The notes beneath the pieces were generated by a model. The model saw only the letters and a list, made by a program, of their open reading frames with translations, searched no databases and was not told the origin of the DNA. The position numbers and the translations under genes were made by a program. DNA of 5,343 bases from an uncultured Veillonella sp. (GTDB taxonomy: Bacteria > Bacillota > Negativicutes > Veillonellales > Veillonellaceae), in contig USQK01000078.1 in the NCBI GenBank assembly GCA_900556785.1, positions 1 through 5,343 on the forward strand. The letters are read 5' to 3'. Of this stretch, positions 1-5,343 are shown piece by piece (position 1 is the first letter of the stretch; each line of letters begins with the position of its first letter).

Positions 1-1019
1 GTTTGGCTGATGAATTCTCCAACGAATTGAACAACTTGGGCGTTCGTGTAGCTCGCTTGGAAGACCGCGTTGGTAACGTAAAAGTTACTGGCGATACGCG
101 TATTAAATGGGAAGACCAAGAACATGCTTCCTCCAAAACTGATGCTCGTGCTCGTATCCAATTCAATGCAAAAGTAAACGATCGTACTGACGCTGTAGTT
201 CGTGTTAAAGGTGCGTATGAATTTGGTGATGCATCCAAATCTTCTACAGTAAAAATGGACCGTGCTTATGTAAACCACAAATTTGGCGAACGCGTATCTG
301 CTAAAGCTGGTCGTTTCGATCAAACATTCGGTGCTGGTTTAGCTTATGATGCACAATTCGATGGTGCTCAATTCAACGCTGGTAACGATAAAATCGGCTT
401 CCAAGCTGCTTATGGTTACTTGACTTCTGACAATCTTATGACTGCTTCCCATACACCAGCTGGTGCGACTGCAGCAACTACAACTGTAGAAAAAGATGCT
501 AACGCTGAAGTAGTATACTTAGGCTTAAACGGTAAATTAGGTAAACATGCTGATTTAGGTGGTTTCTATGCTCGTTTCAACGGTAGCAAAGAATTAGGTG
601 TTTCCGAAGATAATGGTGGTTCCGATAAACTTAATAAATTCAAAAACGTTTACGGTTTCAATGCTAACACTAACTTCGACAAAGTTTGGGTTGGTGGTGA
701 ATGGTTAAAAGCTTCCAACGTAAATGACTCCCAAGCTTGGACAGCAGGCGTTGGTTTTGGCGACTACAGCATTGCTAAAAAAGGTTCTTGGGGCGTTAAA
801 GGTCAATACTTCAACGCTAAAGAAAACGCACCTGTACTCGATTCCACTTGGAACCACAAATACATCCAAAACGCTAAAGGTTGGATGGCTTCCGTTGATT
901 ATGCATTACAATCCAATGTTGGTTTGTCCGCATACTATGGCTTCGACTGGAAAACAACTGACAGCGCTAAAACTGACAAAGCTGACTTCTACCGTGCAGA
1001 ACTTAACTACAAATTCTAA
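1..1019 (+). CDS. ompM: OmpM-like SLH porin, 3' part (outer-membrane beta-barrel)
   Basis: Partial gene, open at the left edge; the first whole codon is TTG at 3, read here as an internal Leu and not as a start. The visible 338 residues begin with a short coiled-coil stalk: hydrophobic residues F5, L9, L12, V16, L19, V23 and V26 follow perfect 4-3 heptad spacing. After this comes a long run of alternating polar/hydrophobic segments rich in Gly, Asn, Lys and aromatics, starting near KVTGDTRIKW (27-36) and ending in LNYKF. The C-terminal Phe is the usual outer-membrane barrel signature. In Negativicutes such proteins have an N-terminal SLH domain that binds peptidoglycan and a barrel that acts as a porin, so they tether the outer membrane to the wall. 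The SLH part would lie upstream of this window. Codon choice (GGT, GCT, GTT, AAC, TTC) is more uniform than in the downstream genes, which fits very high expression. Which OmpM paralogue this is cannot be told. Family call fairly sure; SLH domain inferred. Confidence 0.82.
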   Translation, partial: LADEFSNELNNLGVRVARLEDRVGNVKVTGDTRIKWEDQEHASSKTDARARIQFNAKVNDRTDAVVRVKGAYEFGDASKSSTVKMDRAYVNHKFGERVSAKAGRFDQTFGAGLAYDAQFDGAQFNAGNDKIGFQAAYGYLTSDNLMTASHTPAGATAATTTVEKDANAEVVYLGLNGKLGKHADLGGFYARFNGSKELGVSEDNGGSDKLNKFKNVYGFNANTNFDKVWVGGEWLKASNVNDSQAWTAGVGFGDYSIAKKGSWGVKGQYFNAKENAPVLDSTWNHKYIQNAKGWMASVDYALQSNVGLSAYYGFDWKTTDSAKTDKADFYRAELNYKF

Positions 1020-1040
1020 TTTGATAGTTAATCATATAAA

Positions 1041-1068
1041 AGAGACTCCTTCGGGAGTCTCTTTTTTT
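1041..1068 (+). terminator. Intrinsic terminator after the porin gene
   Basis: A perfect 9-bp stem, AGAGACTCC (1041-1049) with GGAGTCTCT (1054-1062), closes a TTCG tetraloop (C-UUCG-G, the very stable type). Seven T residues follow at 1062-1068. The stem starts 21 bp after the porin stop codon. AAA at 1038-1040 can extend the pairing into the T tract. An outer perfect 9-bp repeat (TTAATCATA at 1028-1036, TATGATTAA at 1068-1076) surrounds it. The structure should insulate the porin transcript from the operon downstream. Confidence 0.93.
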
Positions 1069-1102
1069 ATGATTAAAATATATGTTTTTATAATAAATTG
1101 AT

Positions 1103-1126
1103 ATAGCATACCTTTTATTATGCTAT
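1103..1126. repeat. 8-bp inverted repeat upstream of operon promoter
   Basis: ATAGCATA (1103-1110) and TATGCTAT (1119-1126) are perfect inverted copies separated by 8 bp, so their centres are 16 bp apart. The right arm falls where the -35 element of the promoter at 1141-1149 should be. That position fits an operator for a dimeric repressor or activator. A weak terminator hairpin is the alternative, but the stem has only two G/C pairs and the following T run is short (1126-1129). No regulator can be named; the function is inference. Confidence 0.4.
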
Positions 1127-1140
1127 TTTAGAACCATAAA

Positions 1141-1149
1141 TGGTATAAT
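1141..1149 (+). promoter_or_regulatory. Extended -10 promoter of the HAD-rapZ-yvcK-whiA operon
   Basis: TGGTATAAT contains a perfect -10 hexamer (TATAAT, 1144-1149) preceded by the TGn extension. Transcription would begin near 1155-1157, about 30 bp before the start codon of the first gene. At 17-bp spacing the -35 position (1121-1126) reads TGCTAT, a poor match to TTGACA, so the promoter probably relies on the extended -10 or on an activator. A small perfect dyad, ACCAT-AA-ATGGT (1133-1144), overlaps the upstream edge of the -10. Confidence 0.65.
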
Positions 1150-1172
1150 AAAAAGTATTAGATTTTCTTGTG

Positions 1173-1180
1173 AAGGAGGT
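1173..1180 (+). promoter_or_regulatory. Strong Shine-Dalgarno that fixes the HAD start
   Basis: AAGGAGGT is a near-complete match to the 16S rRNA anti-Shine-Dalgarno sequence and sits 4 bp before ATG 1185. An in-frame GTG at 1170 lies before this site, so a start there would place the ribosome binding site inside the coding region. ATG 1185 is therefore the better start. Confidence 0.88.
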
Positions 1181-1184
1181 AAGA

Positions 1185-1997
1185 ATGGATCCTTCTTTTT
1201 CTCATATAAAAATGGTAGCCATCGATTGTGATGAGACGTTAGTTCGAAGTGATAATACAGTTTCTTCGTATACGGTTGATGTATTGCATCGCTTGCAGCA
1301 GAAGGGAATTGGTATAACAATTGCCACTGGACGCATGTATCAAACGGCAAAACCAATTGGATTAGCATTACAACTTGGCAATGTTCCTATGATATTGTTC
1401 TCTGGTGGTTTAATCCAGGAGTTAGAAACGGGATATAAGCTATTTGAACAAACTGTTCCTATAGATGTAGTACATCGTGTTTTTCAACTCGGCCAACAAT
1501 ATAGTTGGCATATACAATCGTATGTAGATGATCATTTACTATGTCATCATAAAAATTGGCAATCTGATCGTTATGAACAGCAAACAGGGGCTGTAGCTGA
1601 GTTTTTAGGTGATACAATTTATACACTTTCTTCAGAACCTAATAAGCTCATTGCTATCGATACAGAGGAAGGAATCGATAGAATTATTGATATCTTGACC
1701 CCATTAGTTGGTAATCAAGTTACATTAGTGCGTAGTCAACGAGATTTCCTCGAAATCACTGCACCGAATGTATCAAAAGGGCGTGCATTAGCTCAATTAG
1801 CTCTAGATAATAATCTTAGTCTTGAAAATATAGTTTCCTTTGGAAATGCAGAGAACGATATTTCTATGTTAAGTGAAACGGGATATTCGGTAGCTGTTTC
1901 AAATGCAACAGAACATGTAAAATCTGTGGCTAATGAAGTATGTGGTCATCATAATGAAGATGGTGTAGCTCACTGGATAGAAAAGAATCTTTTATAA
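1185..1997 (+). CDS. Cof-type HAD-IIB family phosphatase
   Basis: A 270-residue cytoplasmic hydrolase of the haloacid dehalogenase superfamily, Cof/YbjI-like subgroup, whose members are Mg-dependent phosphatases acting on sugar phosphates, nucleotides or flavin-type phosphates. Motif I is IDCDET, with D14 as expected nucleophile and D16 as general acid/base. Motif II is the Thr of ATGR (T48). Motif III is K198 in SKGRAL. Motif IV reads FGNAENDISML (219-229), with N224-D225 intact but N221 where most relatives have Asp. The stretch between motifs II and III (about 85-190) is the right size for a C2B cap, which sets substrate choice. Length is normal for the family. It is the first gene of the operon, 12 bp before rapZ, so a sugar-phosphate substrate linked to envelope metabolism is attractive but only inferred. 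Family assignment is firm; substrate unknown. Confidence 0.9.
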   Translation: MDPSFSHIKMVAIDCDETLVRSDNTVSSYTVDVLHRLQQKGIGITIATGRMYQTAKPIGLALQLGNVPMILFSGGLIQELETGYKLFEQTVPIDVVHRVFQLGQQYSWHIQSYVDDHLLCHHKNWQSDRYEQQTGAVAEFLGDTIYTLSSEPNKLIAIDTEEGIDRIIDILTPLVGNQVTLVRSQRDFLEITAPNVSKGRALAQLALDNNLSLENIVSFGNAENDISMLSETGYSVAVSNATEHVKSVANEVCGHHNEDGVAHWIEKNLL

Positions 1998-2009
1998 TGG
2001 AGTAAAACT

Positions 2010-2924
2010 ATGGAAGCATTTCGTTTATTAATTGTTACAGGCATGTCTGGTGCCGGCAAAACTCAGGTTCTACAAGCATTAGAGGATATGGGCTATCTAT
2101 GTATTGATAATATTCCTCCTATACTGATTCCTAAGCTAAGTGAAATTTGTCGACAAGGTGGAGAACGTACAAACCGTGTAGCTTTAGTTGTAGATATTCG
2201 CGGTGGTGAATTCTTTGAAGCCCTTTCATCATCTCTTGAAACATTAAGAGAAATGAAGGTAGATTATGAAATTGTCTTTATGGATGCTACAGATGAGACG
2301 TTAATTAGACGATATAAAGAAAGTCGTCGCAGCCATCCACTGGCTCCAGATGGGATGATCACTACAGGTTTGAAAGAAGAACGTCAGATATTAAATTCTG
2401 TACGACATAAAGCAGACTTCATTATTGATACAACGAATATGAAAACTGCGAGCCTCAAAGAGTATTTAAAAACTCGATTCACTCAAGTTGACGAAGGACA
2501 TGGCATGTCTATTACAGTTGTAAGCTTTGGCTTTAAATATGGATTACCATTGGATGCGGATATGGTTTGGGATGTTCGATTCTTACCAAATCCATTCTAC
2601 ATTCCAGATTTCCGTCATAAAACAGGTCGTGTGAAAGCTGTAAATGAATATATTCATTCCTTTGAAGTTACAGAGGAATTTAAAAAGCGTTATTTTGATA
2701 CTATTGATTTTCTTGTGCCTAATTATGAACAAGAAGGGAAGTCTCAATTTATCGTTGCTGTAGGCTGTACAGGTGGTATGCATCGATCTGTGGCTATGGC
2801 AGAAGCATTATATTCTCATCTATTAGAAAACGGCTATCGCGTTTCTGTAGAACATCGAGATATGATGAAAAATAATGTAGAAGAAGATTATAATCCTCAT
2901 GAAATTAAAACATTTGGTAACTAG
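2010..2924 (+). CDS. rapZ: RapZ/YvcJ nucleotide-binding protein, RNase adapter family
   Basis: A 304-residue cytoplasmic P-loop protein of the RapZ (YhbJ/YvcJ) family, full length. The N-terminal kinase-like domain has a Walker A motif GMSGAGKT (11-18), a Walker B-like segment VVDIRGG (60-66) and an Arg-rich stretch RRYKESRRSHPL (100-111). The C-terminal domain carries the family hallmarks SFGFKYGLP (172-180), DVRFLPNP (188-195) and GCTGGMHRSV (252-261). In Escherichia coli this C-terminal domain senses glucosamine-6-phosphate and presents the sRNA GlmZ to RNase E, controlling glmS. In Bacillus subtilis YvcJ binds and hydrolyses nucleotides and affects competence. No GlmZ-like RNA is visible here, so the sRNA role should not be assumed. 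ATG 2010 follows GGAG (1999-2002) at 7-bp spacing. Gaps of 12 bp to both neighbours indicate co-transcription with the HAD gene and yvcK, the conserved Firmicute order rapZ-yvcK-whiA. Confidence 0.96.
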   Translation: MEAFRLLIVTGMSGAGKTQVLQALEDMGYLCIDNIPPILIPKLSEICRQGGERTNRVALVVDIRGGEFFEALSSSLETLREMKVDYEIVFMDATDETLIRRYKESRRSHPLAPDGMITTGLKEERQILNSVRHKADFIIDTTNMKTASLKEYLKTRFTQVDEGHGMSITVVSFGFKYGLPLDADMVWDVRFLPNPFYIPDFRHKTGRVKAVNEYIHSFEVTEEFKKRYFDTIDFLVPNYEQEGKSQFIVAVGCTGGMHRSVAMAEALYSHLLENGYRVSVEHRDMMKNNVEEDYNPHEIKTFGN

Positions 2925-2936
2925 ATAGGGGTTCAT

Positions 2937-4286
2937 ATGTTGCGAAAAAGATGGTTTCGGTGGCTTATTCCGGGCCTAAATATAAAACGTTGGCTTGCCC
3001 TTTTTAGTTGTGGTGTAGGTCTTTTAATCATTGGTATTTCGTTGATGTTTAACTATCAATGGCTTGCCGTTCTTGAAGATATTGTATTAGCTTTTTCTTA
3101 TAATATGACGGGCTTTTACAATTATAATGTGCTCATTGCTGTAGGCGTTGTTGTACTATCGATTGGCGCTGTTTTAATGTTAATCGGTACGAGTAAGGTT
3201 ATTAAAACGATTATTCGTGCTGTATTACCTAATCCTGATAGTAAGGTGTCGGATATTATTTTCCAAAATATACGCCTCGATAAAGGTCCTAAGATTGTTG
3301 TTATCGGAGGTGGTACAGGGCTATCAAATTTATTACGTGGATTAAAAATACACACCTCTAATTTGTCTGCTATTGTAACCGTAGCTGACGATGGTGGTTC
3401 CTCGGGACGCTTGCGTAAAGATTTTAAAATGATTGCTCCTGGCGATTTGAGAAACTGCTTGATTGCATTAGCTGAACAAGAAGGGGTTATGGAAAATCTT
3501 TTCCGTTATCGCTTTGAAGGGGAAAATGAGCTATCTGGGCATAGTTTTGGTAACCTCTTTATCACAGCACTTGCTCAAGTATATGATGGCGATGTGGAGG
3601 AAGCGCTTGAAGCGGCTAGTAAATTGTTGCGTGTACGAGGTCGTGTAATTCCGTCGTCTACTGAGTTCATTAAATTAGTAGCGGAGATGACCGATGGTAC
3701 TATCGTAGAAGGTGAAAGTAATATTCCTAATTCTGGTAAACGCATTCGCCATATGTATAGTGAGCCAGCACAGCCAAAACCAGAAGGTGCTGCGTTACGT
3801 GCTATCGATGAAGCAGATGTTATCATCTTTGGCCCGGGTAGCTTATATACAAGTATTATTCCGAATTTGTTAACTGATAAAATTGCATCTCATGTACGCG
3901 CTAGTAAGGCAAATAAAATTTACATTGCTAATGTTATGACTCAACCTGGTGAAACTACAGGTTATACCTTAAGTGATCATGTGGAGGCTCTCATTGCACA
4001 TGGTGGTGAAGGCATTGTAGATACTGTACTTGCTAACGATGGGCCTTTACCAATTCAAATGGTAGAACAATATAGTGCTGTAGGTTCAGAGCCTGTAGTA
4101 TTAGATACTAAGAAGCTACAAGCTAAAGGAATACGTACGATTCGGGCTACATTGATAAGTCCTAAAAAGCCGGCTGTTCATGATCCTGAACGGTTAGGTA
4201 AAGTAATTATGGATATTGTGCATGCTATGCAATCAGATACTGAACCACATATCCTAGAGTACTATCTCCAACGAGATGATCATTAA
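2937..4286 (+). CDS. yvcK: YvcK/GlmR family protein with N-terminal membrane anchor
   Basis: A 449-residue member of the YvcK/GlmR (CofD-like) family. The core from about residue 117 has GGGTGLS (124-130), TVADDGGSSGRLR (148-160), PGDLRNCL (168-175), GHSFGNLF (201-208), GPGSLYTSIIPNLL (299-312) and MTQPGETTGYT (334-344), the usual binding-site loops. In Bacillus subtilis and Listeria this protein binds UDP-GlcNAc and helps direct carbon to amino-sugar and wall precursor synthesis, notably by stimulating GlmS; it is needed for growth on gluconeogenic carbon. The Bacillus protein is about 317 residues. This one has roughly 115 extra N-terminal residues with two hydrophobic helices (about 19-39 and 64-85) after a basic start (MLRKRWFRW), so it is probably anchored in the inner membrane with the core in the cytoplasm. 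ATG 2937 follows AGGGG (2927-2931) at 5-bp spacing, and the membrane segment is clearly within the same open frame, so the extension looks genuine. It lies between rapZ and whiA. Confidence 0.94.
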   Translation: MLRKRWFRWLIPGLNIKRWLALFSCGVGLLIIGISLMFNYQWLAVLEDIVLAFSYNMTGFYNYNVLIAVGVVVLSIGAVLMLIGTSKVIKTIIRAVLPNPDSKVSDIIFQNIRLDKGPKIVVIGGGTGLSNLLRGLKIHTSNLSAIVTVADDGGSSGRLRKDFKMIAPGDLRNCLIALAEQEGVMENLFRYRFEGENELSGHSFGNLFITALAQVYDGDVEEALEAASKLLRVRGRVIPSSTEFIKLVAEMTDGTIVEGESNIPNSGKRIRHMYSEPAQPKPEGAALRAIDEADVIIFGPGSLYTSIIPNLLTDKIASHVRASKANKIYIANVMTQPGETTGYTLSDHVEALIAHGGEGIVDTVLANDGPLPIQMVEQYSAVGSEPVVLDTKKLQAKGIRTIRATLISPKKPAVHDPERLGKVIMDIVHAMQSDTEPHILEYYLQRDDH

Positions 4287-4301
4287 TGAGAAGGGATACC
4301 T

Positions 4302-5249
4302 ATGTCATTTGCTGAAGATGTAAAAAATGAATTATGCCAATATGAATCCTCTAGTGATGCAGATTTGGCCATGAAAATTGAAGCATCTTGCTTATTGCGC
4401 ATGGGTGGATCTATCATTCTGGGGATGAAGGGTGCTGTTGGTATTAGATTGGCTACTGCAAATAATGCAGTAGCTCGTCGCTTGTTAGGCATATTAAAAA
4501 AACAATATGAATTACCTACCAATGTATTAGTACGACAAGGACTAAACTTGCGCAAGAAAAATATGTATACTTTATCTGTAGAGCCATCTATAGAAGGGCG
4601 ACAGGCGTTAGAAGATCTTGCTTTATGGCCTGTGACTGAACAAATTCCTCGTAGTTGGCTTAAATCTATGGAGGCACGACGTGCTTTTTTACGGGGGGCC
4701 TTTTTAGGCGGTGGATCTGTTAATAAGCCACAAAGTGACTATCATCTCGAGTTTATGACGGGGAATGAGAATTTTGCAAAGGAAATTATACATGTATTGC
4801 GGTTATTTCATATTCATGCAGGTTTGACTGAGCGTAAGGAAGAGTATGTAGTATATCTTAAAGAAGGGGACGCTGTAACGAGTTGTTTGCAAATTATGGG
4901 TGCTCAATCAGCACTGATGGAATTTGAAAACGTGCGCATAATGAAAACTGTGCGAAATCAAATTAATCGACAAGTAAACTGTGAGACTGCAAATTTGCAA
5001 AAGGTTGTAGATGCTGCAGTACGCCAGGTAAAGGCTATTCGAATTATCGATAGAGAAATTGGTATTGATGAATTGCCTGAAAAGTTGCGGATTGTAGCAA
5101 GATTGAGATGGGACAATCCAGAAGCGAGTCTGAAAGAACTTGAAGAATTGATGGATGGCGAATTATCTAAGTCGGGTATTGGACATCGTTTAAAGAAAAT
5201 CGAAGCATTAGCACTTACATATGACCCTATGGGGCTTGAAGAAATATAG
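4302..5249 (+). CDS. whiA: WhiA, DNA-binding protein of division and sporulation control
   Basis: A 315-residue protein of the WhiA family, the usual length. The N-terminal part (about 1-220) is a degenerate LAGLIDADG homing-endonuclease fold; the segment RGAFLGGGSVNKP (131-143) corresponds to the endonuclease motif but lacks the catalytic acidic residues, as is normal for WhiA. The family segment NRQVNCETANLQK (222-234) leads to the C-terminal helix-turn-helix region (about 258-300), with LSKSGIGHRLKKI (288-300) as the recognition part. In Streptomyces WhiA is a transcription factor for sporulation septation; in Bacillus subtilis it influences division and chromosome segregation, partly through metabolism. 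This organism is not expected to need it for aerial spores, so the Bacillus-like role is the better guess. ATG 4302 follows AAGGGA (4291-4296) at 5-bp spacing, 15 bp after yvcK. No crh/HPr-like gene follows directly, unlike in Bacillus. Confidence 0.96.
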   Translation: MSFAEDVKNELCQYESSSDADLAMKIEASCLLRMGGSIILGMKGAVGIRLATANNAVARRLLGILKKQYELPTNVLVRQGLNLRKKNMYTLSVEPSIEGRQALEDLALWPVTEQIPRSWLKSMEARRAFLRGAFLGGGSVNKPQSDYHLEFMTGNENFAKEIIHVLRLFHIHAGLTERKEEYVVYLKEGDAVTSCLQIMGAQSALMEFENVRIMKTVRNQINRQVNCETANLQKVVDAAVRQVKAIRIIDREIGIDELPEKLRIVARLRWDNPEASLKELEELMDGELSKSGIGHRLKKIEALALTYDPMGLEEI

Positions 5250-5261
5250 AGGTATTAATAT

Positions 5262-5343
5262 ATGTTTTCTTATAAATCAAAATATTGTGTAGCCGCAGCG
5301 ATGGCCGCCATGGCTGCTCTTACAGGCCATGTAGAGGCTCGTG
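5262..5343 (+). CDS. Exported protein of unknown function, 5' end only
   Basis: An open frame starting at ATG 5262 and running off the right edge after 27 codons. AGAGGT (5248-5253), overlapping the whiA stop codon, is a plausible ribosome binding site at 8-bp spacing. The peptide MFSYKSKYCVAAAMAAMAAL has a short Lys-containing N-region and an Ala-rich hydrophobic core, followed by TGHVEAR, where V-E-A fits a signal peptidase I site before R27. Cys9 lies at the start of the hydrophobic stretch and not after it, so a lipoprotein is unlikely. The protein is probably exported to the periplasm or outer membrane. The mature part is absent, so no family can be named. The 12-bp gap after whiA suggests it belongs to the same operon. 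Confidence 0.65.
   Translation, partial: MFSYKSKYCVAAAMAAMAALTGHVEAR

Noticed and set aside
1089..1094. A second TATAAT as an alternative promoter
   Set aside because: It has no TGn extension and no -35 match at 16-18 bp spacing, where the sequence is the T tract of the terminator. AT-rich DNA makes chance matches common.
724..1101. Open frame on the + strand overlapping the porin 3' end
   Set aside because: It lies mostly in another frame of the porin, runs through the terminator hairpin, and its translation has no recognisable domain.
1103..1129. A second intrinsic terminator in the spacer
   Set aside because: The stem has only two G/C pairs, the loop is 8 nt and the T run is only four bases.
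1170..1184. GTG 1170 as the HAD start codon
   Set aside because: The Shine-Dalgarno at 1173-1180 would then be inside the gene; ATG 1185 has ideal spacing.
1123..1368. Minus-strand open frame across the promoter and HAD start
   Set aside because: It is antisense to the well-supported HAD gene and its promoter, and its peptide is low-complexity and unlike known families.
3575..3826. Minus-strand open frames opposite yvcK (also 3122-3355)
   Set aside because: They are complementary-frame shadows of a strongly conserved gene, with no domain in the peptides.
4283..4555. Minus-strand open frame opposite the whiA start (also 2583-2783 opposite rapZ)
   Set aside because: Shadow frames of conserved genes; no independent coding signal.
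4692..4730. WhiA as an active homing endonuclease
   Set aside because: The LAGLIDADG-like segment lacks the acidic catalytic residues, and the full WhiA architecture with helix-turn-helix is present.

Overview
The window looks like chromosomal DNA from a diderm Firmicute of the Negativicutes, most likely Veillonella or a close relative. Three things point there. The DNA is AT-rich. An outer-membrane beta-barrel of the OmpM (SLH-porin) type ends in a C-terminal Phe. Right beside it lies the Gram-positive-type rapZ-yvcK-whiA cluster. Genus assignment is inference from protein style; no search was run.

Layout: positions 1-1019 hold the 3' part of the porin gene, entering from the left edge without its signal peptide and SLH domain. 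It is closed by a strong UUCG-tetraloop intrinsic terminator (1041-1068). The remaining spacer up to 1184 is AT-rich. It carries an 8-bp inverted repeat, an extended -10 promoter (TGGTATAAT) and a strong Shine-Dalgarno. From there a tight same-strand operon runs to the right edge: a Cof-type HAD phosphatase (1185-1997), rapZ/yvcJ (2010-2924), yvcK/glmR with a two-helix membrane extension (2937-4286), whiA (4302-5249), and the first 27 codons of an exported protein (5262 onward). Gaps are only 12-15 bp and each gene has its own ribosome binding site.

How they fit together: RapZ/YvcJ and YvcK/GlmR are known in other bacteria to connect amino-sugar (glucosamine-6-phosphate, UDP-GlcNAc) status to cell-envelope precursor synthesis. 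WhiA is a DNA-binding protein tied to division and chromosome segregation. The operon is therefore probably an envelope/growth-control module, and the HAD phosphatase and the secreted protein at its ends are plausible but unproven partners. No RNA genes, mobile elements, CRISPR arrays or phage genes were seen. I found no clearly new multi-gene system; the points worth a second look are architectural (membrane-anchored YvcK, variant HAD motif IV, dyads at the promoter).
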